From the NCBI GenBank assembly GCA_018816665.1, contig JAHIVM010000295.1:1-9764 (forward strand): 9,764 nucleotides of DNA, in the 5' to 3' direction. Under the pieces are notes generated by a model. It was given only the letters and a program-made list of their open reading frames with translations. It did not search any database and had not been told where the DNA came from. Source of the stretch: Candidatus Zixiibacteriota bacterium. GTDB lineage: Bacteria; Zixibacteria; MSB-5A5; GN15; FEB-12. The translations under genes and the position numbers were made by a program. Positions 1-7,669 of this stretch are shown here, in pieces (positions within the stretch are counted from its first letter, which is position 1; each line of letters opens with the position of its first letter).

Positions 1-1221
1 ACGAATAGCTGAGGCCATGCGCTCCTTGCAGGCCAGCGTATTCTCCACCGTCCGGCACAGGCCGCCGATCTCATCGTTACACCGCACAACGATTTTTTGG
101 GCCTCCGACCGGGGAAGGATACGCGTGAGATCATTGTTTGAGATGGCCTCGACAACTTCCTCCATGCGGATAAACTCCTCATTCATCGCTTCCGTTACTC
201 TGACCGCCGTTTTGACGGGCGAAGTGATACTCCAGGCGATCACCAGCGACGCCGTGATGCCAATCACCGCGGCAACAAGCAAAATGATGAGCATGACCCG
301 AATGGTGGCGTCGATCTGATTGACCGTTTCCGTCCGTGCCGCCTGCGATTGGTTGGCGTAATACTGCGTCAGGGCGGCAAGCTGCTCCTGCGTGGTTTCC
401 ACCGCCTTGCGCGTATCGGTCTGGTAAATGGCCAGGGCCTTGGCCTGACGTTCCGCCTGCGCCTCAACCCATTCATTGGTGGCATCGTACTTATCCTGTA
501 GGTCGTCGAGAGCCGGGACGGTCTCGCTGTCATAAATCGCCGTGGCACGTTCCCAGTCGCCAGCCTTCTGGGCCGCCACGATCTTCGCGGCGGATTCGTG
601 CAGCCGCTGGTGCGGCGCTTCCCAAGCTTTGAGCAAGCTCTCAAACTCGGGCGCTTCCGGATCGTGCGCGTAGTACCATTTTGCAAAGGCGCACTCACGA
701 GGATTCAACTGACCATCAAAGACCGTCTTCGAGAGATTGGCATTGGCCAGCCCTTTCATCCACTGCAGGTGATCGATCCAGCGATGAGCCAGAACTGACT
801 TCAGCTCCATGTCGAAGCACACGTACGTATCCCCGATTTCCACCGCCGTCTCGTGCAGTCGAATGTGGGGTCCCTCGATGCGGTTCCAGATGGCCGCAAA
901 CTCAGGATCAGATGTGAGTTGGCGGGTTTGGTCGGAATACAGCCATTTTCCCAGGCCGCACTTATGCGGATCGGTCTGTACCGTTACACTTTTTACCTGG
1001 TCATCGAGAAACAGGGATGACAGGGCAGCCATCCAGGTTAGATGATCTACTTCCTTCTCAATGGCAAAAGCCTGACTCGTGCAGGCGTCCTGCGCCACTG
1101 CCGTTTGCTTTCCGATGTCCAGCAAGTGTGTGTAGTTGTAGATGCTGATGGCTGCCATCAGCCCGAGCACGAGACCAAAACCCAGACCGAGTTTTTTCCC
1201 GATTTTCAGATTTTTAAACAT
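1..1221 (-). CDS. Membrane receptor with tandem periplasmic CZB domains and HAMP (MCP-like), 3' end outside window
   Basis: Open frame of 407 codons from an ATG at 1221 running off the left edge without a stop. Residues 10-30 form a first membrane helix after a basic N-terminus, and residues 309-332 a second, so residues 31-308 should be periplasmic. That part holds two CZB (chemoreceptor zinc-binding) modules with the family's His-Cys-His-His ligands: H60, C88, H119, H123 and H151, C177, H204, H208. Each module has the HLxWM start, and the cysteine motif reads CGLGKW in the first and CAFAKW in the second. Residues 215-305 look helical. A HAMP domain follows (P335, NNDLT at 362-366, DEIGGL at 383-388). 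The output domain is missing; a methyl-accepting signalling domain is most likely, but a kinase or cyclase is possible. A GGGGGGA run six bases before the ATG may be the ribosome site. The gene follows cusA after 250 bases, which suggests metal sensing, but this is inference. Domain calls are firm; ligand and output are not. Confidence 0.85.
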   Translation of the reverse strand, partial: MFKNLKIGKKLGLGFGLVLGLMAAISIYNYTHLLDIGKQTAVAQDACTSQAFAIEKEVDHLTWMAALSSLFLDDQVKSVTVQTDPHKCGLGKWLYSDQTRQLTSDPEFAAIWNRIEGPHIRLHETAVEIGDTYVCFDMELKSVLAHRWIDHLQWMKGLANANLSKTVFDGQLNPRECAFAKWYYAHDPEAPEFESLLKAWEAPHQRLHESAAKIVAAQKAGDWERATAIYDSETVPALDDLQDKYDATNEWVEAQAERQAKALAIYQTDTRKAVETTQEQLAALTQYYANQSQAARTETVNQIDATIRVMLIILLVAAVIGITASLVIAWSITSPVKTAVRVTEAMNEEFIRMEEVVEAISNNDLTRILPRSEAQKIVVRCNDEIGGLCRTVENTLACKERMASAIR

Positions 1222-1231
1222 GATGGTCCCC

Positions 1232-1244
1232 CCACTTAAAGTGG
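1232..1244. promoter_or_regulatory. Palindrome next to the ribosome site of the CZB receptor gene
   Basis: CCACTTAAAGTGG is a 13-base inverted repeat with 6-base arms around one central base. It ends about 10 bases before the receptor's ATG and touches the G-run (1228-1233) that should act as ribosome site. It could be an operator or an RNA hairpin that limits translation. There is no U-run, so it is not an intrinsic terminator. Function is inferred from position only. Confidence 0.35.
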
Positions 1245-1331
1245 TCATCAACGTTTGTGATTGCAGGTGCGGGTTGGTCCGCCCCCCCTTAACTTGAATG
1301 CTTCCCGTGGATAGGAAGTTGGCCCATAGTT

Positions 1332-1360
1332 ATTATCGCCAATCATCGACGCCCGCTTAA
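1332..1360 (-). promoter_or_regulatory. Weak candidate promoter for the CZB receptor gene
   Basis: On the minus strand a GATAAT -10 box (1332-1337) lies 17 bases from TTAAGC (1355-1360), a poor -35 match. Transcription would start near 1325, about 100 bases before the ATG at 1221. The -10 is good but the -35 is not, so this is tentative. The receptor might instead be read through from the efflux operon, since no terminator is visible after cusA. Confidence 0.25.
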
Positions 1361-1395
1361 CATCACCTCCGGGCTCCATGTCCGGCTTTGCTGTC

Positions 1396-1419
1396 AGATG
1401 TTGACAAATTGCGACATCT
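1396..1419. repeat. Inverted repeat between cusA and the CZB receptor gene
   Basis: AGATGTTG and CGACATCT form 8-base arms with one mismatch (the outer six bases pair perfectly) around an 8-base AT-rich spacer. No T-run follows on either strand, so it does not look like a terminator. It lies upstream of the candidate receptor promoter and could be a regulator site. The rest of the 1222-1471 gap shows no gene I can support. Confidence 0.35.
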
Positions 1420-1471
1420 TTGGGCCACATATTGGACAGCCGGCTCAAAGGGAACGTGGGACGGGATCGGG

Positions 1472-4400
1472 TCAGATGCGTCCCGAGCGCTTCAGGCGAC
1501 GTTCCGCCAGCGCACAGTACAGCACCGGGACCGTGAAAACGGTCACGAGTACGACGGTCATGCCGCCAAACGACGGTATCGCCATAGGTACCATGATGTC
1601 GGCGCCACGCCCCGTTGACGTGAGTATCGGAATCAGGGCCAGGATAGTAGTGGCAGAAGTCATGAGAGCAGGTCTGATTCGTCTTTTGCCGGCCTCAACC
1701 GTGGACTCCCGTATCTCGTCAACAGTTGACGGTTGCCGGCGATCAAACACCTGCTTCAGATATGTAGAAATGATGACCCCGTCATCGGTCGCAATTCCAA
1801 ACAGAGCCAGGAAGCCGACCCATACGGCAACCGAGAGATTGAGATCCTTCACCTGGAATAGCTGACGCATGCTTTCACCAAAGATGGAGAAATTCATGAA
1901 CCAGTCCTGACCGTACAGCCAGAGCATAAGAAAACCACCGGACCAGGCGACAAAAATCCCCGAAAACACCAGCAGAGTTGTGGAGACCTGCTTGAACTGG
2001 AAGTAGATCAGCAGGAAGATTATCAGCAGACTCAGCGGCAGCACAACCATCAGTTTTTTTTCGGACCGGATCTGGTTTTGATACGAACCGGCAAATTCGT
2101 AACTCACCCCGGCCGGAATCTGAAACTCGCCGGTATCGATTTTGTCCCGGAGCAATTGCTGAGCGTCCCGGACCACATCCACCTCAGCATGATCGGTTTT
2201 TTTGTCAAATATTACGTACCCGGTCAAAAACGTGTTTTCGGATTTGATTACCATCGGTCCCCGCAAGAACCGGATCTCGGCCAGTTCGATGATCGGGATC
2301 TGCGACCCGGTCGGCGTAGGAACCAGTATCTTCCCCAGAGCCTCGATATTGTCACGGAGTTCGCGCTGGTACCTGACCCGCACCGGGTAGCGCTCGCGGC
2401 CCTCCACGGTGGTAGTCAGCCGTTTGCCGCCGACAGCGACTTCAATAACATCCTGCACCTGTCTGACAATCAATCCGTAGCGGGCGATTCTCTCCCGGTC
2501 GATATGGATTTCCAGATACGGTTTTCCGACCACCCGGTCGGCGATCACGGCCGACGGCTCCACCGACGGCACCTGCTTGAGATACTTCTCTATTTCAAGG
2601 CCAACGCGTTCGATGGTCTCCAGGTTTGGTCCCCGGACTTTCACACCCATGGGGGCCCGCATCCCGGACTGCAGCATGACAATGCGCGCCGCGATTGGTT
2701 GCAGTTTTGGCGCGGATGTCGTACCGGTCAGTTTCCCGGCCCTGACTATCTCCTGCCAGATATCATCCGGGGAATGAATATGCTCCCGCCAGTTGCGGAA
2801 TGGCCTGCCATCGGGGTCCGGTATGAGGTCCCCAAATTCATCGCGCGCAAACTCCTCGCGGTCCTGGTCGTAGGCAAAGCGAAGGCGATGACCGTCCTCG
2901 CTGATTTGGTATTCCGGCTTATAGTTGATCACCGTTTCGAACATCGAGATCGGCGCCGGATCAAGCGGTGAGTCAGCACGGCCGAGTTTGCCTACTACCG
3001 ACTCCACTTCCGGGATTGCAGTGAAAGCCATGTCCTGCAACTGGAGCACGTCGAGCGCTTCACCAATGGAGGCGTGCGGCATGGTGGTTGGCATCCAGAG
3101 GAATGATCCCTCATCGAGATCCGGCATGAACTCCTTGCCAAGCCCGGGGAAGGAATGATTCAGGGCCACCATCGGACGGGTGGCACGCACCCACTCGGGC
3201 ATCCAGCCGAACAAAGTCCCGAACCCTAGCCAGATTGTCACACCAATCACAACCAGCACCGCAGGTATTGACAGAAACAGCACCTTGTGCACCAGACACC
3301 ATCGCAGGATCGGTTCGTAGAACCTGATGAACATCTGAAACCCAAAGAGAAGGCAGCCAAGCAACACGACCACAAAAACGAAATTGAGAAAGGCCCCCGC
3401 GTCGACACCCAGGGGTTCCCAGTGTCCCGCCAGAAGCCAGGCAACGACGACTACCACCATATAGTTGAAGTATTCCGGTACTCGGGTTGTCAATTTCTCC
3501 GGCAGTCGGCCTTTGAAGTGCAGATAGGCACCGCCGACTATCAGCACCAGACCGGTGAACCAGAACGAGAACACAAACGAGCCAATGCCGCCGAGCAATA
3601 GACCGATCGGCAGGAGTTTACGGGATCGAGCCGAACGCTTCCCCCGGGTGAAAAGAATGTGCGCCAGTGGCGGAATGATGGTCAGCGCCACGATGACCGA
3701 AGCTATCAGAGCCGATGTTTTGGTATAGGCCAGCGGTTTGAACAGCTTTCCCTCGGCCGCTTCCATGGTAAACACAGGCAGAAAGGAGACCACCGTCGTA
3801 GCTATCGCCGTCAATACGGCGCTGCCGACCTCGGTCGAGGCCCGGTAGATTACTTCGAGTTTATTTTCATCCGGCGAGGCTGCATCGAGGTGTTTGAGGA
3901 TGTTCTCGCATATCACGATGCCCATATCAACGATGGTACCGATCGCAATCGCGATTCCTGAGAGCGCCACAATATTGGCGTCAACACCAAGCAGTTTCAT
4001 GGCAATGAACGTCATGAGGACAGTGAGGGGCAAGAGACCGGAGATGAGCAACGAACTGCGCAGGTGCATGACCATGACTATCACAACGATGATCGTGACA
4101 AGAATCTCATCCACGAGGGCCGTGTTCAACGTCCCCAGTGTTTCGTAGATCAGGCCGGTACGATCATAAAACGGGACAATCGTGACTTGCGATTGTCGCC
4201 CGTCCGTGAGGGTCTTGCTGGGCAGGCCGGGAGCTATTTCATCGATTTTCTCTTTGACATTCCTGATGGTGGCAAGCGGGTTCTCCCCGTACCGCACCAC
4301 AACCACGCCGCCCACGACCTCTGCCCCCCCCTTATCGAGAGCACCCCGCCTCATGGCGGGTCCCAGGGACACGGTGGCGACATCCGCGACGCGGAGCGGG

Positions 4401-5254
4401 ATATTGTCCTTCTGTTTGACGACCGTGTTTTCGATATCCGCAACGCCTTTGATGAATCCCACACCGCGGATAACATACTCCGCCTTGTTGATTTCTATCG
4501 TTTTGGCGCCAACATCGACATTGGACATGCGGACGGCATTAAACACATCACCGAGCGTCACGTTTGCGGCCCGCATGGCGTCCGGGTTGACGTCGATCTG
4601 GTATTCCCGGACGAACCCGCCTACCGAGGCCACTTCCGCAACGCCGTCGGCCGCCTGCAGGGCATACCGCACGGTCCAATCCTGAATAGAACGCAATTCG
4701 TGAAGATCCCAGCCGCCCGTCGGGTTGCCATCGGGATCGCGGCCCTCAAGAGTGTACCAGTACACCTGGCCGAGAGCGGTGGCGTCGGGCCCGAGAGTCG
4801 GCTGCACGCCGTCAGGCACGGTGCCCGCGGGGAGCGAGTTGAGCTTCTCCAAAACGCGGGATCGCGACCAGTAGAACTCGACATCGTCCTTGAAAATCAC
4901 ATAAACGCTGGAGTAACCAAAGAAGGAGTAGCTGCGCACCGTCTTGACACCCGGGATACCCAGCAGAGACACCGTCAACGGGTACGTGATTTGATCTTCA
5001 ACATCCTGGGGCGATCGGCCCATCCACTCGGTAAAAACAATCTGCTGATTCTCGCCGATGTCGGGGATAGCGTCGACCGGCACCGGGTACCGCTGCAAAC
5101 CCGCAATCTTCCAGTCGAAGGGGGCCACCGTGATACCCCAGGCAATCACGGCCAGCATCACCAAAATCACCACCAGTTTGTTTTCCAGGCAGTACCGGAT
5201 AACGCGATCGAGAAGACCGGGACGGGAGTAGTGTATATCGTTCCGTTGTGCCAT
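1472..5254 (-). CDS. cusA: CusA-type heavy-metal RND efflux pump, Cu(I)/Ag(I) class
   Basis: Inner-membrane, proton-driven pump of 1260 residues that exports metal through CusB and CusC. TM1 lies near 27-46, the TM2-TM6 block near 380-533, and TM8-TM12 near 1066-1250, with two large periplasmic parts between. The three methionines that ferry Cu(I)/Ag(I) in E. coli CusA (M573, M623, M672) match M721 (FLWMPTT), M771 (ISMFET) and M860 (RIVMLQSG). TM4 reads AIAIGTIVDMGIVICEN with D443 matching CusA D405, the Cu/Ag-type rather than Zn/Co-type motif. D1157 stands where CusA has E939, and A1196 where CusA has K984, so the proton relay differs. At about 1050 residues E. coli CusA is much shorter: here there are about four extra membrane segments at 547-642, a hydrophilic insert near 780-845 and a longer TM9-TM10 loop. 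The ATG at 5254 was chosen because MAQRND begins four bases after the cusB stop; the 42 residues upstream in frame overlap cusB and look non-native. Metal specificity is inferred from motifs. Confidence 0.95.
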   Translation of the reverse strand: MAQRNDIHYSRPGLLDRVIRYCLENKLVVILVMLAVIAWGITVAPFDWKIAGLQRYPVPVDAIPDIGENQQIVFTEWMGRSPQDVEDQITYPLTVSLLGIPGVKTVRSYSFFGYSSVYVIFKDDVEFYWSRSRVLEKLNSLPAGTVPDGVQPTLGPDATALGQVYWYTLEGRDPDGNPTGGWDLHELRSIQDWTVRYALQAADGVAEVASVGGFVREYQIDVNPDAMRAANVTLGDVFNAVRMSNVDVGAKTIEINKAEYVIRGVGFIKGVADIENTVVKQKDNIPLRVADVATVSLGPAMRRGALDKGGAEVVGGVVVVRYGENPLATIRNVKEKIDEIAPGLPSKTLTDGRQSQVTIVPFYDRTGLIYETLGTLNTALVDEILVTIIVVIVMVMHLRSSLLISGLLPLTVLMTFIAMKLLGVDANIVALSGIAIAIGTIVDMGIVICENILKHLDAASPDENKLEVIYRASTEVGSAVLTAIATTVVSFLPVFTMEAAEGKLFKPLAYTKTSALIASVIVALTIIPPLAHILFTRGKRSARSRKLLPIGLLLGGIGSFVFSFWFTGLVLIVGGAYLHFKGRLPEKLTTRVPEYFNYMVVVVVAWLLAGHWEPLGVDAGAFLNFVFVVVLLGCLLFGFQMFIRFYEPILRWCLVHKVLFLSIPAVLVVIGVTIWLGFGTLFGWMPEWVRATRPMVALNHSFPGLGKEFMPDLDEGSFLWMPTTMPHASIGEALDVLQLQDMAFTAIPEVESVVGKLGRADSPLDPAPISMFETVINYKPEYQISEDGHRLRFAYDQDREEFARDEFGDLIPDPDGRPFRNWREHIHSPDDIWQEIVRAGKLTGTTSAPKLQPIAARIVMLQSGMRAPMGVKVRGPNLETIERVGLEIEKYLKQVPSVEPSAVIADRVVGKPYLEIHIDRERIARYGLIVRQVQDVIEVAVGGKRLTTTVEGRERYPVRVRYQRELRDNIEALGKILVPTPTGSQIPIIELAEIRFLRGPMVIKSENTFLTGYVIFDKKTDHAEVDVVRDAQQLLRDKIDTGEFQIPAGVSYEFAGSYQNQIRSEKKLMVVLPLSLLIIFLLIYFQFKQVSTTLLVFSGIFVAWSGGFLMLWLYGQDWFMNFSIFGESMRQLFQVKDLNLSVAVWVGFLALFGIATDDGVIISTYLKQVFDRRQPSTVDEIRESTVEAGKRRIRPALMTSATTILALIPILTSTGRGADIMVPMAIPSFGGMTVVLVTVFTVPVLYCALAERRLKRSGRI

Positions 5255-5258
5255 GGTA

Positions 5259-7112
5259 TTACTTCGCCTGTCCCATCCCCGGCGGCAGGGGTGCTTTTGA
5301 CTCGCCGCAGCGAAGCATAGCCGCGCCGTAGAACGAGTTCCAGACCATAGGCTCAGTTTGTAACCAGTAGGCACCGGCATTGTCGCGGGCCATCGGGCAG
5401 TAGGTCAGATAATAATCCGAATCGGCGCCGTGTCCGAACGTCTCCTGCAGTTTGATCGCCGCAAGGGACAGATGGTAAAAGCCGTCGCGCGCCGTTCCGA
5501 TGTCGTTTGACTGTTCGATAGTGGCCGCGGTCGTTTTAAGGTCAGCGGATAGTGCCATCCACCGCATATGCCCGGCAGCCGAGAACAGGTGCATATCCAC
5601 GGCGTCGATAGCTTCCTTCAGTTGCCCCGCACCCGCCACTGCATCGTCGAGAGTATCTTTCGCCAGGGCCATCTGGACTGCAAAGTAGGCATCATACACC
5701 GGCCCGAGAGCGGCGCGCACTTCATTGGTTTCCGCAAGACGCACAGTCGCGGCATCCGCTTCAGCGACCGGACCCGCGGACATCATGCTTGGCTTTGCAC
5801 GAATCTGCAACTCGCTGTCGATTTTGAAGGCCCCGTTGGTGACTACTTCATCGCCCTCTTCCAAACCTGTTCGAACGACATAAAACTCGCCCGCGCGTGG
5901 TCCGAGTTCGACAACCCGACCTTCATACAGGGGACCGTCGTCATCGGATAGCTCAACGTAGACAATCGATCGTTTGCCGGTGAACAGCGGCGCTGAGGCC
6001 GGGATTAACAGAGGCGCCTTCTCGTCTTCTCCCGATCCCACAACGCCTGAAACCGAAGTCCCCCTGACAAACATGTCCGGCTTGAATTTGCCGTCCCGGT
6101 TGTTGAGTTCCGCACGCACTTTCACGGTGCGAGTAGCCGGGTCAACAACCGGATCGATGAAACTGATGCGGGCGTCGAAAGTCTCGCCGGGGAAGGAAGT
6201 CGAGACAAACGCTACCGTCTGGTCCTGAGTCAACCAGGGCAGGTCTGATTCGTAAGCCTCGAACAACACCCACAGGTGCGAGAGGTCCGCGATAGTGTAG
6301 ATCTGCGTTCCGGTTTTGACATACATTCCCTCACGCGCATTTTTGTGTACCACCACACCGCCAATAGGGGCTTCGATGGTCAGGATGTCTGAGGTCTGTC
6401 CCGACGATTCGAGATCAGCGATTTGTTCATCGCTCAGGCCAAAGAGGCTCAGACGCTTCCGGGCAGCCTCCAGCGTGCCGGCAGCCGTGGACCGCAGCAT
6501 GCTGCTGGGACTTGACCTGAGCGCTGCAGTCGCCTGTTTTGCCTGAAGCAGTTCCTCCTGCGACGCGATCAATTCGGGGGAATACATCGTCACCAGCGGG
6601 TCGCCTTTTGAGACGGTGATTCCGGTGAAGTCGGCATAGAGACGCTCGAGCCGCCCGGGCACCCACGCGGTCAGGTTAGCCACCCGGGTCTCATCGTAGC
6701 CAACGCGACCAATCATCCGGGTTTCGTGCTCTGCTCTGGCTCGAAAGACGGTTGAAGTCTCAATGCGAGCCAACTCGCGGGCGGTCTCGGAGAGGCGCAG
6801 TTGCCGGGGCCCCAGTTCCTCGCCGCCACCCGTTTCCACGGGAATCAGATCCATGAAGCAGATAGGGCACTTCCCCGGCTGGGGAAGCTGTATCTGGGGA
6901 TGCATGGAGCAAGTCCAGGCCGTCGGTTCCGACGAAGCGTCGACTGCGTGGGCGTGATCTTTTTCAGAGACAGTGACCGCGGGCGATCCGCCCCACAGCA
7001 GTCCGCCCAACACAAAGGCCACCACAGCCAGAAGCGCAGTTGCGCCGACCGCGAGACCCCGATGGGGTTTTACCGCGCGCCAGATATCTGTGACTGCCGT
7101 TGACTTACTCAT
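5259..7112 (-). CDS. cusB: CusB-type periplasmic adaptor with N-terminal metal-binding motif and C-terminal DUF3347 domain
   Basis: Membrane fusion protein of 617 residues that links the RND pump to the outer-membrane channel. Residues 19-41 are a membrane anchor or uncleaved signal. Next comes a heavy-metal-binding domain at about 66-92: C68-x-M70-H71, then C82-x-x-C85-x-M87, in the usual CxMHP...GKCPxCxMDL arrangement, with Phe in place of the common Gly before M87. The lipoyl/hairpin/barrel adaptor core spans about 130-435, with typical stretches VPGRLERLYAD, GDPLVTMYSPEL, APIGGVV, ATRTVKVRAEL and GLEEGDEVVTNGAF. Residues 462-605 match DUF3347 (H508, H515, YCPMA at 571-575, GAYW at 580-583, C602). 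A good AGGAG ribosome site lies seven bases before the ATG. Fusion of CusB with both modules is known in some bacteria; DUF3347 has no settled role but its Met/Cys/His content suggests copper. Four bases separate its stop from cusA, implying co-translation. Confidence 0.94.
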   Translation of the reverse strand: MSKSTAVTDIWRAVKPHRGLAVGATALLAVVAFVLGGLLWGGSPAVTVSEKDHAHAVDASSEPTAWTCSMHPQIQLPQPGKCPICFMDLIPVETGGGEELGPRQLRLSETARELARIETSTVFRARAEHETRMIGRVGYDETRVANLTAWVPGRLERLYADFTGITVSKGDPLVTMYSPELIASQEELLQAKQATAALRSSPSSMLRSTAAGTLEAARKRLSLFGLSDEQIADLESSGQTSDILTIEAPIGGVVVHKNAREGMYVKTGTQIYTIADLSHLWVLFEAYESDLPWLTQDQTVAFVSTSFPGETFDARISFIDPVVDPATRTVKVRAELNNRDGKFKPDMFVRGTSVSGVVGSGEDEKAPLLIPASAPLFTGKRSIVYVELSDDDGPLYEGRVVELGPRAGEFYVVRTGLEEGDEVVTNGAFKIDSELQIRAKPSMMSAGPVAEADAATVRLAETNEVRAALGPVYDAYFAVQMALAKDTLDDAVAGAGQLKEAIDAVDMHLFSAAGHMRWMALSADLKTTAATIEQSNDIGTARDGFYHLSLAAIKLQETFGHGADSDYYLTYCPMARDNAGAYWLQTEPMVWNSFYGAAMLRCGESKAPLPPGMGQAK

Positions 7113-7177
7113 AGCGTATCTCCTGAAGCGGACGTATACGAGCGGCCCTTAGAAGGCTGTCAGTGCCCGCCGTGTCC

Positions 7178-7669
7178 CTAGTGTTTATGACCGCTGTGTC
7201 CCGGCTCGGTCTTCTTCCCGGATTCTTTCGGTGCCATCATATCCTTCAGGACTTCCTGCGGTCGCTTTTCAAACTCGGTTCGGCAGGTTTCGCTGCAAAA
7301 AAGCAGATGACGGCCGGCATGCTCAAGGCTGATTGTCGTATCTTTCAGCGCCTTTCCGGATACCGGGCAGGTTGTCTGAATGTTCTCGAAATGAATGCCG
7401 TCTGCCGCCGCCTTTTCGAAATACATGTCGGGGTCAGCCGTCAGTTTGTTCGAGCACATTGGGCAGCAATGATACACCCGCTGGCCCTGGATATCGGTGA
7501 AGACCGTTGAATCGATTTTGCCACCCATCACCGGGCAATGCGTCTGGTTCTTCATTTCCATTTTCACGGCGTTTTTTACATTCGACTTCTGGCCGTCGGC
7601 GCCACTGACCGCCAGGGCCGAAACGGCCAGTAGCATCATAATCGCGGATATGATTCGTACACTATTCAT
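7178..7669 (-). CDS. Secreted double YHS/TRASH-like metal-binding protein with His-rich tail
   Basis: A 163-residue protein with a clear Sec signal peptide (residues 1-24: basic start, hydrophobic core, AVSGADG cleavage region), so it should be periplasmic. Two similar cysteine modules follow. The first has C45-P-V-M, then YHCCPMC (C68, C69, C72) and a hydrophobic PDMYFEKA helix. The second has C101-P-V-S-G, then LLFCSETC (C125, C129) and EFEKRPQEVLKD. The Cys-Pro-Val opening, CxxC pair and following helix resemble YHS/TRASH metal-binding domains. The tail GHSGHKH adds His ligands, and M37, M39 and M48 add possible Cu(I) ligands. It starts inside cusC (8-base overlap) with AGGAG eight bases before its ATG, and cusB follows 65 bases later. 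Its place in the operon matches where CusF sits in enterics, but it is not CusF-like in sequence. A role as periplasmic copper chaperone or buffer is inferred. Confidence 0.88.
   Translation of the reverse strand: MNSVRIISAIMMLLAVSALAVSGADGQKSNVKNAVKMEMKNQTHCPVMGGKIDSTVFTDIQGQRVYHCCPMCSNKLTADPDMYFEKAAADGIHFENIQTTCPVSGKALKDTTISLEHAGRHLLFCSETCRTEFEKRPQEVLKDMMAPKESGKKTEPGHSGHKH

Noticed and set aside
1401..1406. Plus-strand TTGACA
   Set aside because: No -10 box follows at 16-18 bases and the genes on both sides are on the minus strand; it is part of the inverted repeat at 1396-1419.
1438..1445. AGCCGGCT palindrome after cusA as a terminator
   Set aside because: It has no loop and no T-run downstream, so it cannot be an intrinsic terminator.
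1248..1448. Small minus-strand frame between cusA and the receptor gene
   Set aside because: It needs a TTG start or a 32-codon ATG version whose nearest GGAGG is about 19 bases away; the product has no signal, membrane segment or known motif.
2078..2971. Plus-strand open frame of 297 codons
   Set aside because: Antisense shadow of the cusA periplasmic domain with no recognisable protein features.
4064..5320. Long plus-strand open frame (418 codons)
   Set aside because: It lies antisense to cusA, which matches its family end to end; the translated product shows no family features and reflects GC-rich codon mirroring.
5255..5380. 42-residue N-terminal extension of cusA
   Set aside because: It overlaps the end of cusB out of frame, reads as low-quality sequence, and the MAQRND start four bases after cusB fits the family N-terminus.
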